Shown piece after piece: positions 1 to 7,538 of a DNA stretch of 64,000 bases (within the stretch, counting starts at the first letter, position 1; every line of letters begins with the position of its first letter). The stretch is taken from contig CAKTFN010000008.1 of assembly GCA_934561055.1 (NCBI GenBank), positions 1 through 64,000 of the forward strand, written 5' to 3'. Origin of the DNA: an uncultured Eubacteriales bacterium (lineage in GTDB: Bacteria; Bacillota; Clostridia; Oscillospirales; Acutalibacteraceae). Both the position numbers and the translations under genes were made by a program. The notes beneath the pieces are model-generated. The model did no database searches. It was given only the letters and a program-made list of their open reading frames with translations, and was not told the origin of the DNA.

Positions 1-234
1 GCTTAAAATCCGCACGAGGAAAAGAAGAATATTGTTGTCTTGAATCCTTGCTTTAAAACAATGGGCACCGACGGTTTTGTACTACAGGCGGATTTTTCTT
101 TCTGTATGATTGTAAAAAGTTATGAACAACTCAGCTAAAGCTGCATCGTGAACGATAATCGGATTTTCCCCCGCAAATCCTATTTCGGTCACAAATGCGG
201 CGTACCAAAAAGCGATTTTTTGGGTACTTTTGTA

Positions 235-314
235 TCAATCGACAAAAGTGCCCCCAGCGGAGCGGACGGATGAAAAGAAATAGAACACGGTGCGAATCAA
301 AACGATAACATAAA
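235..314 (+). repeat. 80-bp direct repeat, copy A
   Basis: This copy begins TCAATCGACAAAAGTGCCCC and matches copy B at 355-433 over about 80 bp with scattered substitutions and one single-base indel. The start-to-start distance is exactly 120 bp. The shared core is rich in GCGGAGCGGACGGATG. No reading frame is conserved between the copies, so this is probably a non-coding dispersed or tandem-duplicated element. I cannot tell whether it occurs elsewhere in the genome. Confidence 0.75.
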
Positions 315-354
315 AGCATAGAACAAAAAGCCCGTTGCATTGCTTTGTTTTGTT

Positions 355-433
355 TCAATCGACAAAAGTACCCCCGGCGGAGCGGACGGATGTGAAGATA
401 TAAGACACGGTGCGATTAAAACGACAGCATAAA
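355..433 (+). repeat. 80-bp direct repeat, copy B
   Basis: This is the second copy of the element at 235-314. The first 38 bases differ from copy A at about three positions. The later part (around ACACGGTGCGA and AAAACGA..GCATAAAA) is also conserved. Both copies follow a T-rich TTTTGT..TCAATCG stretch, so the duplicated unit may extend slightly upstream. Confidence 0.75.
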
Positions 434-550
434 AAATACACCGTAGTGCAGAAAATCCCTTCCCCGGTCGGCAAGGCGCAGTAATTGCCATATTGCAATG
501 GCTATGGATGCGGTTAAGCAAAACCGAAAAAAACGATTTATAAGCAACAG

Positions 551-580
551 AAAAACCGCCGATTTTTTCGGCGGTTTTTT
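551..580. terminator. Bidirectional intrinsic terminator
   Basis: The hairpin AAAAACCGCC / GGCGGTTTTT with a short T-rich loop has A and T tracts on both sides, so it can work on either strand. It lies 5 bp past the stop codon of the minus-strand hexosaminidase and most likely ends that transcript. Confidence 0.85.
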
Positions 581-585
581 GACTG

Positions 586-2220
586 TTAATTTTCTTCTTT
601 TTTGAGTTCTCTGTTTTTTCTGACTTCGCGGTATTGATCTCTCATATTCCAGAGACTGATCTCACGTCTTCTGTGAAGAAGACCCTTCGGCATTGAAATT
701 TCGTCTTCGGCATAGTTGACGCCGAGATCTTTGAGAATCCGTTTGTGATAATTAAGCTTTGTGTAAAAAGCGGCCGAGTCTTTGTCGTTCTTTTTTGACC
801 AGCAGTCTTCCGCAAGAGCGAGAGCACGGGGGAAAAGCTGCATATCAAGCTTGTCTCTGTCCGCAATCCACTCCGTCCAGAGATGACCCTCCATTCCGAG
901 AATCTGCTTTTCGCATTCGGGCGGAACAATTTTGTCCGTCGGCTCAAAGTCATATGTGTTTGAAAGCGGATATTTGCAGTACGGCATATCGAAATAAAAA
1001 GCCTGGTGTTTGCTGATGATCATTTCGCGGCCTTTTTTCAGCTCACGAAGAACGTTTTTGTCGTTTTTCGGCGTCCAGTACTGACCGACAACGGACGGAT
1101 CAAGATTGTTTGCGGCGAGAGCTTCGTTCCAAACGATGAGAGTTTTTCCTTTCTCTTTGAGATAGGAGGCAATTCGGTTATTGAAATATCCCTGAAGATC
1201 CTCAACGTTTGAAAGACTGTTTTCCTTCATGCGTTTTTGACATTCGGGACATTTTTTCCATTCGTCCTTAGGCGCTTCGTCGCCGCCGATATGAAAATAT
1301 TTTGACGGGAAAAGCTCTGCAACCTCGTCAATGACGCCGAAGATGAATTCATATGTACTCTCTTTTCCGGCGCAGGCCGAACGGTTCCAGTCACGCCAAT
1401 GCATTTTCAAAGGAACCGCCCCGCCGAAGAACCAGTGAACCTCACACGGAATTTCGCGGCAGCCGAGCCAATTGTAAGATGCCATTGCGGCGGCAAAATG
1501 AGCCGGCATGTCGATTTCGGGAATAATTGTAATATTAAACTTTTGAGCGTAAGCGATGATTTCTTTGATTTGTTCCTGAGTGTAAAACCCGCCGTAAGGT
1601 TTTCCCTCAAAGTCGGTTGAATGCCAGCCGTGGATTCCGGTGTCCTTTCTTTTTGAACCGATTTCGGTCAGAAGGGGATACTTTTTGATTTCGATTCTCC
1701 AACCCTGGTCGTCCGTGAGGTGCCAATGGAGGACGTTGAGTTTGTAAAAAGCCATGAGTCTCAGAAGGCGCTTTACGGTTTCGGCTCCGAAGAAATGGCG
1801 GGATTCGTCAAGTTGAACGCCTCTGTAACGGAAGCGCGGTTTGTCAAAAACTTCAAAGCAAGGGATTTTAACTTTTCCGAAAATATCTTCTTTTTCAAAA
1901 AAAGCTGTTTGCTTGATTGAAACTGCGGCGTAAAGAATTCCCGATTCGCTTCCGGAAAAGACTGAAAGCTTTTTTTCGTCCGACTCAATGCGATAAGCTT
2001 CCTTTGGAAGAAGCTTGTTGTAAACGAGCCTTATGTCGGCTTTTTCCGGGTCTTCGGTTCTTTTGAAAGTTCTGTGTTCCTTCAAAAGGGGAAAGGCGAA
2101 AAGAAAGCTTTCGGCGCAGCCTTCAAGTTCTTTTGATATATAAATGGTTGAGTTTTCGTCGAATTGCTTAAACCCTTCTTTTTCAATGAGTTCATACGGC
2201 TTTGGAATAATTTTAATCAT
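586..2220 (-). CDS. Beta-N-acetylhexosaminidase, GH20 family
   Basis: A 544-residue glycoside hydrolase of family 20, expected to release terminal beta-linked GlcNAc/GalNAc from glycans by substrate-assisted catalysis. An N-terminal GH20b-like domain (about residues 1-120) precedes the TIM barrel. The barrel shows RGVQLDESRHF near 133, HWHLTDDQGWR near 165 and the catalytic pair Asp314-Glu315 in HIGGDEAP. There is no signal peptide, so it probably acts in the cytoplasm on imported oligosaccharides. I chose the ATG at 2220 because AAAGGAAG sits just upstream; an in-frame start 28 codons earlier would overlap the promoter. It stands alone with its own promoter and terminator. The precise substrate cannot be told. 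Confidence 0.93.
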   Translation of the reverse strand: MIKIIPKPYELIEKEGFKQFDENSTIYISKELEGCAESFLFAFPLLKEHRTFKRTEDPEKADIRLVYNKLLPKEAYRIESDEKKLSVFSGSESGILYAAVSIKQTAFFEKEDIFGKVKIPCFEVFDKPRFRYRGVQLDESRHFFGAETVKRLLRLMAFYKLNVLHWHLTDDQGWRIEIKKYPLLTEIGSKRKDTGIHGWHSTDFEGKPYGGFYTQEQIKEIIAYAQKFNITIIPEIDMPAHFAAAMASYNWLGCREIPCEVHWFFGGAVPLKMHWRDWNRSACAGKESTYEFIFGVIDEVAELFPSKYFHIGGDEAPKDEWKKCPECQKRMKENSLSNVEDLQGYFNNRIASYLKEKGKTLIVWNEALAANNLDPSVVGQYWTPKNDKNVLRELKKGREMIISKHQAFYFDMPYCKYPLSNTYDFEPTDKIVPPECEKQILGMEGHLWTEWIADRDKLDMQLFPRALALAEDCWSKKNDKDSAAFYTKLNYHKRILKDLGVNYAEDEISMPKGLLHRRREISLWNMRDQYREVRKNRELKKEEN

Positions 2221-2275
2221 ATATTTTCTTCCTTTCGAGAAGTCTCGATTGCACGGTATTCGATTGTACAAAAAC

Positions 2276-2304
2276 ATTTTACTATATTTTTCTACTCTTT
2301 TCAA
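2276..2304 (-). promoter_or_regulatory. Sigma-A-type promoter of the GH20 gene
   Basis: Read on the minus strand, TTGAAA (2299-2304) and TAAAAT (2276-2281) are separated by 17 bp. The start codon lies about 50 bp downstream. Confidence 0.65.
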
Positions 2305-2592
2305 TGAACGAGCCGTTAAAATTTCAAAGTGAGTAAAAAAATCTTACAAAAAAGTAACCTTATTTTAAGAAAATCTTGAGAAAAGCGTATTGCAATTTTA
2401 ATTATTTTCCGTTAGAATTACTCTTCGGATTGAGGGTTACGACGGGATATGACAGTTTTTTTACAGTCTGTACACGGTTAATTATCAAACGACTCCGTGC
2501 CTGAAGATATAATATTATTTAAATTCCGAAAATCCCGAAAAGCGTCTTTACGCGTAAAAAAACAAAGCTACTTCTGAAAGGAGCGTGAAAAG
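2305..2592 (+). promoter_or_regulatory. Promoter and leader of the MBOAT operon
   Basis: TTGCAA (2390-2395) and TAGAAT (2413-2418) with a 17-bp spacer form a good sigma-A promoter. The predicted leader of about 165 nt contains a CACGG/CCGTG pairing around 2474-2503 and a small GCGT/ACGC hairpin near 2544-2555. I recognise no riboswitch class in it. Confidence 0.55.
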
Positions 2593-4227
2593 ATGAAACT
2601 GTCCGAACTTCTGTATGCCGGAAGGTATTCGGAGCTGACTTCGTATTTTTCAAATGCATACCTGTATTTTTTCCTGCCGGTTTGCATAATTCTTTACCTG
2701 CTTATGCCGAAAAAGGCAAAAAAATATTATCTTCTTGCCGCAAGTATGATTTTCTTCTGGCTCATCAGCGGAAAGCTCATTCTTTTCCTTTTGATAACCG
2801 TGATGTCCGTTCATCATTTCGGACTGTGGCTTGACCGAATCAACGCTCAAAAGCAACAGGTACTCAAAGAAACGGAGCGTGAAAATCGGAAAGAAGTCAA
2901 AAAGCTTTTTCAAAAAAAGAGCCGTCTTGTGCTTGCCTTTGCGATTGTTATTCATATCGGCGCACTTTTGATGATTAAGTATTCGCCGTTTTTTACCGGA
3001 AACATAAACAGCCTTTTGAAACTTTGCGGTTCGTCGCTTATTCTTGAAATTCCAAAGTTCATAATGCCCATCGGAATTTCGTTCTTCACCCTTCAGGCGG
3101 TTTCTTATCTGATTGACGTTTACCGCGGCGTTGTTCCGGCGGACGAAAACGTTTTCCGTCTCGGTCTTTTTATCTCGTTTTTCCCTCAGATTGTCGAAGG
3201 GCCGATTTGCCGATATAATCAAACGGCTCAAAAACTTTGGGAAGTTCGCCAAATTGATTACAGCAACTTCCTTTTGGGACTGTCAAGGATTCTTTACGGT
3301 TACATGAAAAAGCTTGTTGTTGCCGACAGACTCAATCCGCTTGTTCAGGAACTTTTCAATAATTATAAAAATTACAGCGGACCGATGATTGCGCTCGGCG
3401 CAGTTGCTTATACCGTTCAGCTTTATATGGACTTTTCCGGAACGATGGACGCCGTTCTCGGAACGGCTCAAATCTTCGGCATTTCATTGCCGGAAAATTT
3501 CAGTCGTCCGTTCTTTTCAAAAAGCATTTCGGAATTTTGGCAGCGTTGGCACATTACGCTCGGAACTTGGTTCAAGGATTATATTTTCTATCCCGTGACA
3601 ATGTCAAAGCCGATGAAGAATCTCACTTCGTCCGCAAGAAAAAAGCTCGGAAATCATTTCGGCCCGCTTCTTGCCGGCGCAATCGCTCTTTTCTGCGTCT
3701 GGTTTTCAAACGGACTTTGGCACGGTGCGGCGTGGAGCTATATTTTCTTCGGAATGTATCATTTTGCGCTGATTCTTCTCGGAAACATTGCGTCGCCGCT
3801 GACGAAGGCAATAAACGAAAAGCTTCATCTTTCACAGGACAACTTTTTCTTCCGTGCGTTTCAAATGCTTCGGACGAGCGTTCTTGTTGTAATCGGTGAG
3901 CTTTTCTTCCGTGCGAACGGACTGAAAGCCGGCCTTTCGATGTTTGCGATTATGTTCAAAAACATAAAGTTTTTCCCGCTTAACAAGGAGACGCTTTCTC
4001 CACTCGGCGTTGACATTCAGGATCTTACGATTGTTCTTGTTGTTGTTCTCATTGTTTTCGTTGTCGGAGTGTTGAGAGAAAAGGGCATTGACGTTCAGAA
4101 AAACGTCTGCGAAAAAAGCGTTGCCGTCCGCTGGGTCGTTCTTCTTGCTCTCATTATGTTCATTGTTATTTTCGGCGCATACGGTCCGGGATATATTCCG
4201 GTCGATCCGATGTACGCCGAGTTTTAA
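2593..4227 (+). CDS. MBOAT-family membrane O-acyltransferase
   Basis: A 544-residue polytopic protein of the membrane-bound O-acyltransferase family (DltB/AlgI type). These proteins move an acyl group, usually acetyl, across the membrane for transfer to an exported polymer. Hydrophobic segments run throughout. The family histidine lies in GLWHGAAWSY near residue 380, and the upstream FWQRWHITLG block matches the family. The ribosome binding site GAAAGGAG precedes the ATG. The next gene encodes an SGNH-like partner, an arrangement typical of polysaccharide or teichoic-acid acylation systems. Lack of dltA/dltC neighbours argues against D-alanylation and for O-acetylation, but the acceptor polymer is unknown. 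Confidence 0.9.
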   Translation: MKLSELLYAGRYSELTSYFSNAYLYFFLPVCIILYLLMPKKAKKYYLLAASMIFFWLISGKLILFLLITVMSVHHFGLWLDRINAQKQQVLKETERENRKEVKKLFQKKSRLVLAFAIVIHIGALLMIKYSPFFTGNINSLLKLCGSSLILEIPKFIMPIGISFFTLQAVSYLIDVYRGVVPADENVFRLGLFISFFPQIVEGPICRYNQTAQKLWEVRQIDYSNFLLGLSRILYGYMKKLVVADRLNPLVQELFNNYKNYSGPMIALGAVAYTVQLYMDFSGTMDAVLGTAQIFGISLPENFSRPFFSKSISEFWQRWHITLGTWFKDYIFYPVTMSKPMKNLTSSARKKLGNHFGPLLAGAIALFCVWFSNGLWHGAAWSYIFFGMYHFALILLGNIASPLTKAINEKLHLSQDNFFFRAFQMLRTSVLVVIGELFFRANGLKAGLSMFAIMFKNIKFFPLNKETLSPLGVDIQDLTIVLVVVLIVFVVGVLREKGIDVQKNVCEKSVAVRWVVLLALIMFIVIFGAYGPGYIPVDPMYAEF

Positions 4228-4241
4228 GGAGGATGAGCAGT

Positions 4242-5201
4242 ATGAAAAAATTTGCAAAAACCGCAGGACGGATTGTTTGCTTTGCATTGATTCTTCTTGT
4301 TCTTCTCCTCGGAACTTCGCTCCTTTTTCAGCCGAAGAGCAACTCAAAGGACGCCGGAATGCTTGACGCAACCGCAAACGGAATCCTCAGCGAACCGAAA
4401 AACACAATTGACGTTCTCATTGTCGGCGACAGCGAGGCTTACAGTGCGTTCGTTCCGCTGAAGGTTTGGAAGGATTACGGTTATACGCCTTATGTCTGCG
4501 CAACGTCGGCTCAAATCCTTTGCTATTCCTATGAATTTCTCGAAAAAACGTTTCAAACTCAAAAGCCGAAGGTCGTAATGCTTGAAACGAATGCAATTTA
4601 TCGCTCGTTCACTTATTCCGACATTGTCACGCAAAAGCTTTCGGAAAAGCTTTCCGTTTTCCGCTATCACAACCGTTGGAAAACGCTCAGCTTCCGTGAC
4701 TGGTCGTTCGGCGTTGACCTTTCAAACACCGAAATCAACAAGGGATATATTTATACGAACGGAATAAATCCTGCCGATGAGAAGGGCTATATGCGCCCGA
4801 CAAAAATGAGAGAAAGCTTTCCGAGAAAGAACCGAACTTATGTTGAAAAAATTCAAAAGCTCTGCGAACGTAACGGAGCAAAGCTTGTTCTTGTCAGCAC
4901 GCCGAGCGTCAAAAACTGGGATATGAGAAAGCACAATGCGATTGAAGATTTTTCAAAGCAGCTCGGCTGCGATTACCTTGATATGAATACGCTCAGGAAA
5001 GAGGTTCCGATTAATTGGCAGACCGACACGAGGGACAAGGGCGACCACATGAATTACGAAGGTGCGCTGAAGGTTTCGTCTTTCGTCGGAAGATACTGCG
5101 AGTCGCTCGGTATTTTTAAGGATAAACGAGGACAAAAAGAGTATTCCCAATGGGACGATGCGGTTAAAACCTTCACCGAAAGCATCGGAAAAGACCTTTA
5201 A
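4242..5201 (+). CDS. SGNH/AlgJ-DltD-like acyltransferase partner
   Basis: A 319-residue protein with an N-terminal membrane anchor (about residues 6-28) and an extracytoplasmic domain. That domain carries a GDSE block near residue 62 and a C-terminal DKGDHMNYEG block, consistent with the Ser and Asp-His elements of SGNH/DltD/AlgJ-like proteins. It is likely to receive the acyl group from the MBOAT protein and pass it to a surface polymer. The ATG at 4242 is preferred over the ATG at 4233 because AAGGAGG occupies 4226-4232, directly against the earlier codon but 9 nt from the later one. It forms a two-gene operon with the MBOAT gene and is followed by a terminator. Confidence 0.8.
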   Translation: MKKFAKTAGRIVCFALILLVLLLGTSLLFQPKSNSKDAGMLDATANGILSEPKNTIDVLIVGDSEAYSAFVPLKVWKDYGYTPYVCATSAQILCYSYEFLEKTFQTQKPKVVMLETNAIYRSFTYSDIVTQKLSEKLSVFRYHNRWKTLSFRDWSFGVDLSNTEINKGYIYTNGINPADEKGYMRPTKMRESFPRKNRTYVEKIQKLCERNGAKLVLVSTPSVKNWDMRKHNAIEDFSKQLGCDYLDMNTLRKEVPINWQTDTRDKGDHMNYEGALKVSSFVGRYCESLGIFKDKRGQKEYSQWDDAVKTFTESIGKDL

Positions 5202-5214
5202 AAAACAAAGAAAC

Positions 5215-5248
5215 GGCCGCAGTCGGAGGTTTCCGGCTGCGGCTTTTG
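5215..5248. terminator. Bidirectional terminator
   Basis: GCCGCAGTCGGA pairs with TTCCGGCTGCGGC and is followed by TTTT on the plus strand and a T-rich tract on the minus strand. It separates the converging MBOAT operon and the dut-EFR1 operon. Confidence 0.8.
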
Positions 5249-5267
5249 CATGAGTAAAAATGTTGAT

Positions 5268-6011
5268 TCAATCAAGGTGATAGCGCCGTTTCCCTTTGCT
5301 CTTTTTTCCGTATTCGATCGCTTCTTCGGGGCAAAGGCAGATGCAGGCCATGCAGTGAGTGCAGTCCTTTCCCCAAACGGGACGGCCGTTCTGAATTTTG
5401 ATGTTGTTCAAAGGGCAAAGAATTTCGCACTTTTTGCAGCCGATGCATTTTTCGTTTGCGGTGAACGCATCCGCTTTTACGAATAATGAATAGAAAATTT
5501 GATTGACGGGACCGCTCATGAAACGGTCATAAAGATTATTTCTCGGCTGAGGAAATTTTTTGTTTTCTCCGATGAGAAAAGCGGCGTCTTGAATTTTCGG
5601 TTCTGCGTTTTCGATGATTTTTTTCGATTCGCTTTCACTCGGAACGGAGAACATCGCAACATAGTTTTCCGGCATTACCACCGGATAAACGCCCATATAC
5701 TCAAAGCCTTTTTCTTTGCAAAGAGAGAGAAGGTGTTTTTCCGCGTTTCCGATTTCGCCGCCGCAGGTCATCACGAACCAGACCTTTTTTGCGCCGTCAA
5801 ACGTTGCTTTTTTGAGAAAGCTTTCAACGATGTGCGGAATCCGCCAAGCATAGGTCGGAACAACAAAAACAAAGCGCTTTTCATCGCAAAGAGGGGAGAA
5901 GTCGTTTTGTTTTATTTTTTCGCCGAGATTAACAAGTTCGTCGCCGAGGGCGAGAGAAATTTTTCTTGCAACGAAACGGCTGTTGCCTGTGCCCGAAAAA
6001 TATAAAACCAT
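5268..6011 (-). CDS. EFR1-type flavodoxin/ferredoxin protein
   Basis: A 247-residue fusion of an N-terminal flavodoxin-like domain (FSGTGNSR FMN phosphate loop at residues 5-12) and a C-terminal domain with two 4Fe-4S motifs, CIGCKKCEILCP and CTHCMACICLCP. This architecture is the EFR1 family, a presumed electron carrier or flavin-dependent oxidoreductase common in Clostridia; its partner is unknown. TGAGGTG lies just ahead of the start. It lies 17 bp downstream of dut on the same strand and is probably co-transcribed with it. Confidence 0.88.
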   Translation of the reverse strand: MVLYFSGTGNSRFVARKISLALGDELVNLGEKIKQNDFSPLCDEKRFVFVVPTYAWRIPHIVESFLKKATFDGAKKVWFVMTCGGEIGNAEKHLLSLCKEKGFEYMGVYPVVMPENYVAMFSVPSESESKKIIENAEPKIQDAAFLIGENKKFPQPRNNLYDRFMSGPVNQIFYSLFVKADAFTANEKCIGCKKCEILCPLNNIKIQNGRPVWGKDCTHCMACICLCPEEAIEYGKKSKGKRRYHLD

Positions 6012-6028
6012 TTTTTCACCTCAAAAAA

Positions 6029-6469
6029 TTATTTTCCCGTTGAACCGAAGCCGCCCGAACCTCTTTCGGTGTCCGAAAGTTCGTCGGCGGGAATGAAGTT
6101 TGCCGTAACGTACGGCATGATGAGAAGCTGGGCGATTCTTTCGCCGTGTTCGACGGTGCGGATTTCGCTTCCGTGATTATGAATTGCAACCATGATTTCG
6201 CCTCTGTAATCGCTGTCGATTACGCCGACTTTGTTCGCCGGGGCAAGGTCTTTCTTGCAGGCGAGACCGCTTCTTGCAAAAACAAGGCCGACATAGCCTT
6301 CCGGAAGCTCGGCGCAAAGGCCGGTGTGAATGAAGGCGGTTTCTCCGGGTTTGATTTCACACGGAGATTCAAGGCAGGCATAAAGATCGGCTCCGGCGGA
6401 AAAAGGCGAGCCGTAAGTCGGAATGATTGCTTTTCCTGAAATTTTTTTAATTTTTACGTCAAAAATCAT
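6029..6469 (-). CDS. dut: dUTP diphosphatase
   Basis: A 146-residue trimeric-type dUTPase that hydrolyses dUTP to dUMP and diphosphate, keeping uracil out of DNA and feeding dTMP synthesis. All five family motifs are visible: AGADLYA, ARSGLACK, GVIDSDYRGEI, GERIAQLLI and the glycine-rich RGSGGFGSTG tail. The ATG at 6469 is preceded by AAGGAGAAC; the frame stays open further upstream but has no binding site. It is the first gene of a two-gene unit with the EFR1 protein. Confidence 0.96.
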   Translation of the reverse strand: MIFDVKIKKISGKAIIPTYGSPFSAGADLYACLESPCEIKPGETAFIHTGLCAELPEGYVGLVFARSGLACKKDLAPANKVGVIDSDYRGEIMVAIHNHGSEIRTVEHGERIAQLLIMPYVTANFIPADELSDTERGSGGFGSTGK

Positions 6470-6497
6470 TTTAAGTTCTCCTTGATTTGTTGATAAT

Positions 6498-6526
6498 AAA
6501 TTATCACAATCGCAAGGCGAAGTCAA
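6498..6526 (-). promoter_or_regulatory. Probable promoter of dut
   Basis: On the minus strand TTGACT (6521-6526) and TAATTT (6498-6503) are 17 bp apart, about 30 bp ahead of the dut start codon. The -10 box is weak. Confidence 0.45.
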
Positions 6527-6618
6527 GCGTGAATTGATTTTGCGCCGTGAGACGAATTGAAAGAATCAAAAATCTTGATTTTGCATAGTATATGATAAGA
6601 ATTTTCGGAGGTAATCGT

Positions 6619-7095
6619 ATGTGGAACAAAGTGAAAAACTATGTTTATTCCGTTCTTGCAACTCTCGCCGTCGGCGGACTTTCTGCACTTTTGACGGCGG
6701 GGAACCGTGATGTTTATCAAAGCCTTGAAAAGCCTTTTCTTTCTCCGCCGGCTTGGGTTTTTCCGGTGGCTTGGACAATTCTTTATGTTCTCATGGCCGT
6801 GAGTTTTGCAACCGTTTTCAATAAAAGAAAACGTGAGCCGATGATGAGGCGCAACGCATTGAACATCTACTCGCTGAACCTTTTTTTCAATTTTTTCTGG
6901 AGCATAATCTTTTTTGACTTCGGCGCATATCTTGTTGCGTTTATTTGGCTTTTGATTTTGTGGTTTGTGATTTTTGTGATGATAGTTAATTATTATCGAA
7001 CCGACAAGACTTCCGGTCTTCTTCTTGTGCCGTACCTTGTGTGGGTAACCTTTGCCGGATATCTTAACTTCGGCGTTTGGACGCTCAACGGATAA
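6619..7095 (+). CDS. tspO: TspO/MBR family membrane protein
   Basis: A 158-residue five-helix membrane protein of the TspO/peripheral benzodiazepine receptor family, which binds porphyrins and sterol-like ligands. Family blocks seen are KPFLSPPAWVFPVAWTILY, the central NLFFNFFWSIIFF helix and the closing GYLNFGVWTLN. The ATG at 6619 follows CGGAGGTAA; the frame opens 9 codons earlier without such a site. It is a single-gene unit ending at a terminator. A role in tetrapyrrole handling or stress is inferred from the family only; hemZ is far away at 25977. Confidence 0.9.
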   Translation: MWNKVKNYVYSVLATLAVGGLSALLTAGNRDVYQSLEKPFLSPPAWVFPVAWTILYVLMAVSFATVFNKRKREPMMRRNALNIYSLNLFFNFFWSIIFFDFGAYLVAFIWLLILWFVIFVMIVNYYRTDKTSGLLLVPYLVWVTFAGYLNFGVWTLNG

Positions 7096-7111
7096 CGGAT
7101 GAAAACGAAAA

Positions 7112-7148
7112 ACGGGCCGCCGAATTTTCGGCAGCCCGTAATTTTTTT
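7112..7148. terminator. Bidirectional terminator
   Basis: ACGGGC-C-GCCGAA pairs with TTCGGC-A-GCCCGT around a TTTT-containing loop, with a T run on the plus strand and another on the minus strand. It ends tspO and the converging small gene. Confidence 0.85.
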
Positions 7149-7162
7149 CTGAAAGCTTATGC

Positions 7163-7393
7163 TCAGTGCTTTTCAAGCCACTGTTCGGCTTTTGCTTTTG
7201 AAAGGGACTTGATGTCCTCCTTTGAGTAAGGCGATTCGCTTCCGCCGTTGACATAAAGGAAGTAAAGACCTTTTTCGGTCTGATAAAGGCTTTCTTCAAA
7301 GCCGGCTGCGTCGCCGAGTTCGCCTTCGGTATACTTCTTCACAAGAGTTGAAGAATCGGTATCATATTCTCTTTTACAAATGATCTTTTTCAT
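7163..7393 (-). CDS. Small conserved clostridial protein, unknown
   Basis: A 76-residue protein of unknown function. The opening MKKIICKREYDTDSSTLV and the YQTEKGLYFLYVNGG block recall a group of short Clostridia proteins that often start with KII.G..YDT. They look like a compact beta-sheet fold followed by a helix (KEDIKSLSKAKAEQWLEKH). No signal peptide, membrane segment or metal motif is visible. AAAGGAATG lies ahead of the ATG, and it has its own promoter and terminator, so it is a genuine monocistronic gene. Confidence 0.7.
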   Translation of the reverse strand: MKKIICKREYDTDSSTLVKKYTEGELGDAAGFEESLYQTEKGLYFLYVNGGSESPYSKEDIKSLSKAKAEQWLEKH

Positions 7394-7450
7394 AAAACAG
7401 ACATTCCTTTCATAAGAGATTCGCAGAATATTTCATCTGCCTGTGTTTTT

Positions 7451-7479
7451 ATTTTACCATTTTTGAACGAATGTTTCAA
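7451..7479 (-). promoter_or_regulatory. Promoter of the small protein gene
   Basis: On the minus strand TTGAAA (7474-7479) and TAAAAT (7451-7456) are 17 bp apart, about 60 bp ahead of the start codon. Confidence 0.6.
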
Positions 7480-7538
7480 GATTTAATATTGTTAAAATTC
7501 ACAAGTTTGAAAGGCTAAATTTGTGCGTTTTGACGAAA

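Larger units (their letters stand above)
1..550. other. Non-coding region with repeats
   Basis: I see no supportable gene here. Open frames on the minus strand lack ribosome binding sites and resemble no family I know. The region holds two direct repeat copies, annotated separately. It also holds an inverted repeat at 202-227 (GTACC plus an A-run against a T-run plus GGGTAC) and a second one whose arms are ACTTTTGT at 226-233 and ACAAAAGT at 242-249. A short GCCAT/ATGGC hairpin lies at 487-502. It looks like decayed or repeat-derived intergenic DNA. Confidence 0.5.

Noticed and set aside
131..521. Two minus-strand open frames in the 5' repeat region
   Set aside because: No ribosome binding sites; cysteine/arginine-rich translations; the repeat copies do not conserve a frame.
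4233..4241. Earlier ATG for the SGNH-like gene
   Set aside because: It touches the AAGGAGG site, leaving no spacing; the ATG at 4242 is correctly placed.
6523..7299. 258-codon minus-strand open frame opposite tspO
   Set aside because: Basic, low-complexity shadow with no motif, and it would read through a strong bidirectional terminator.
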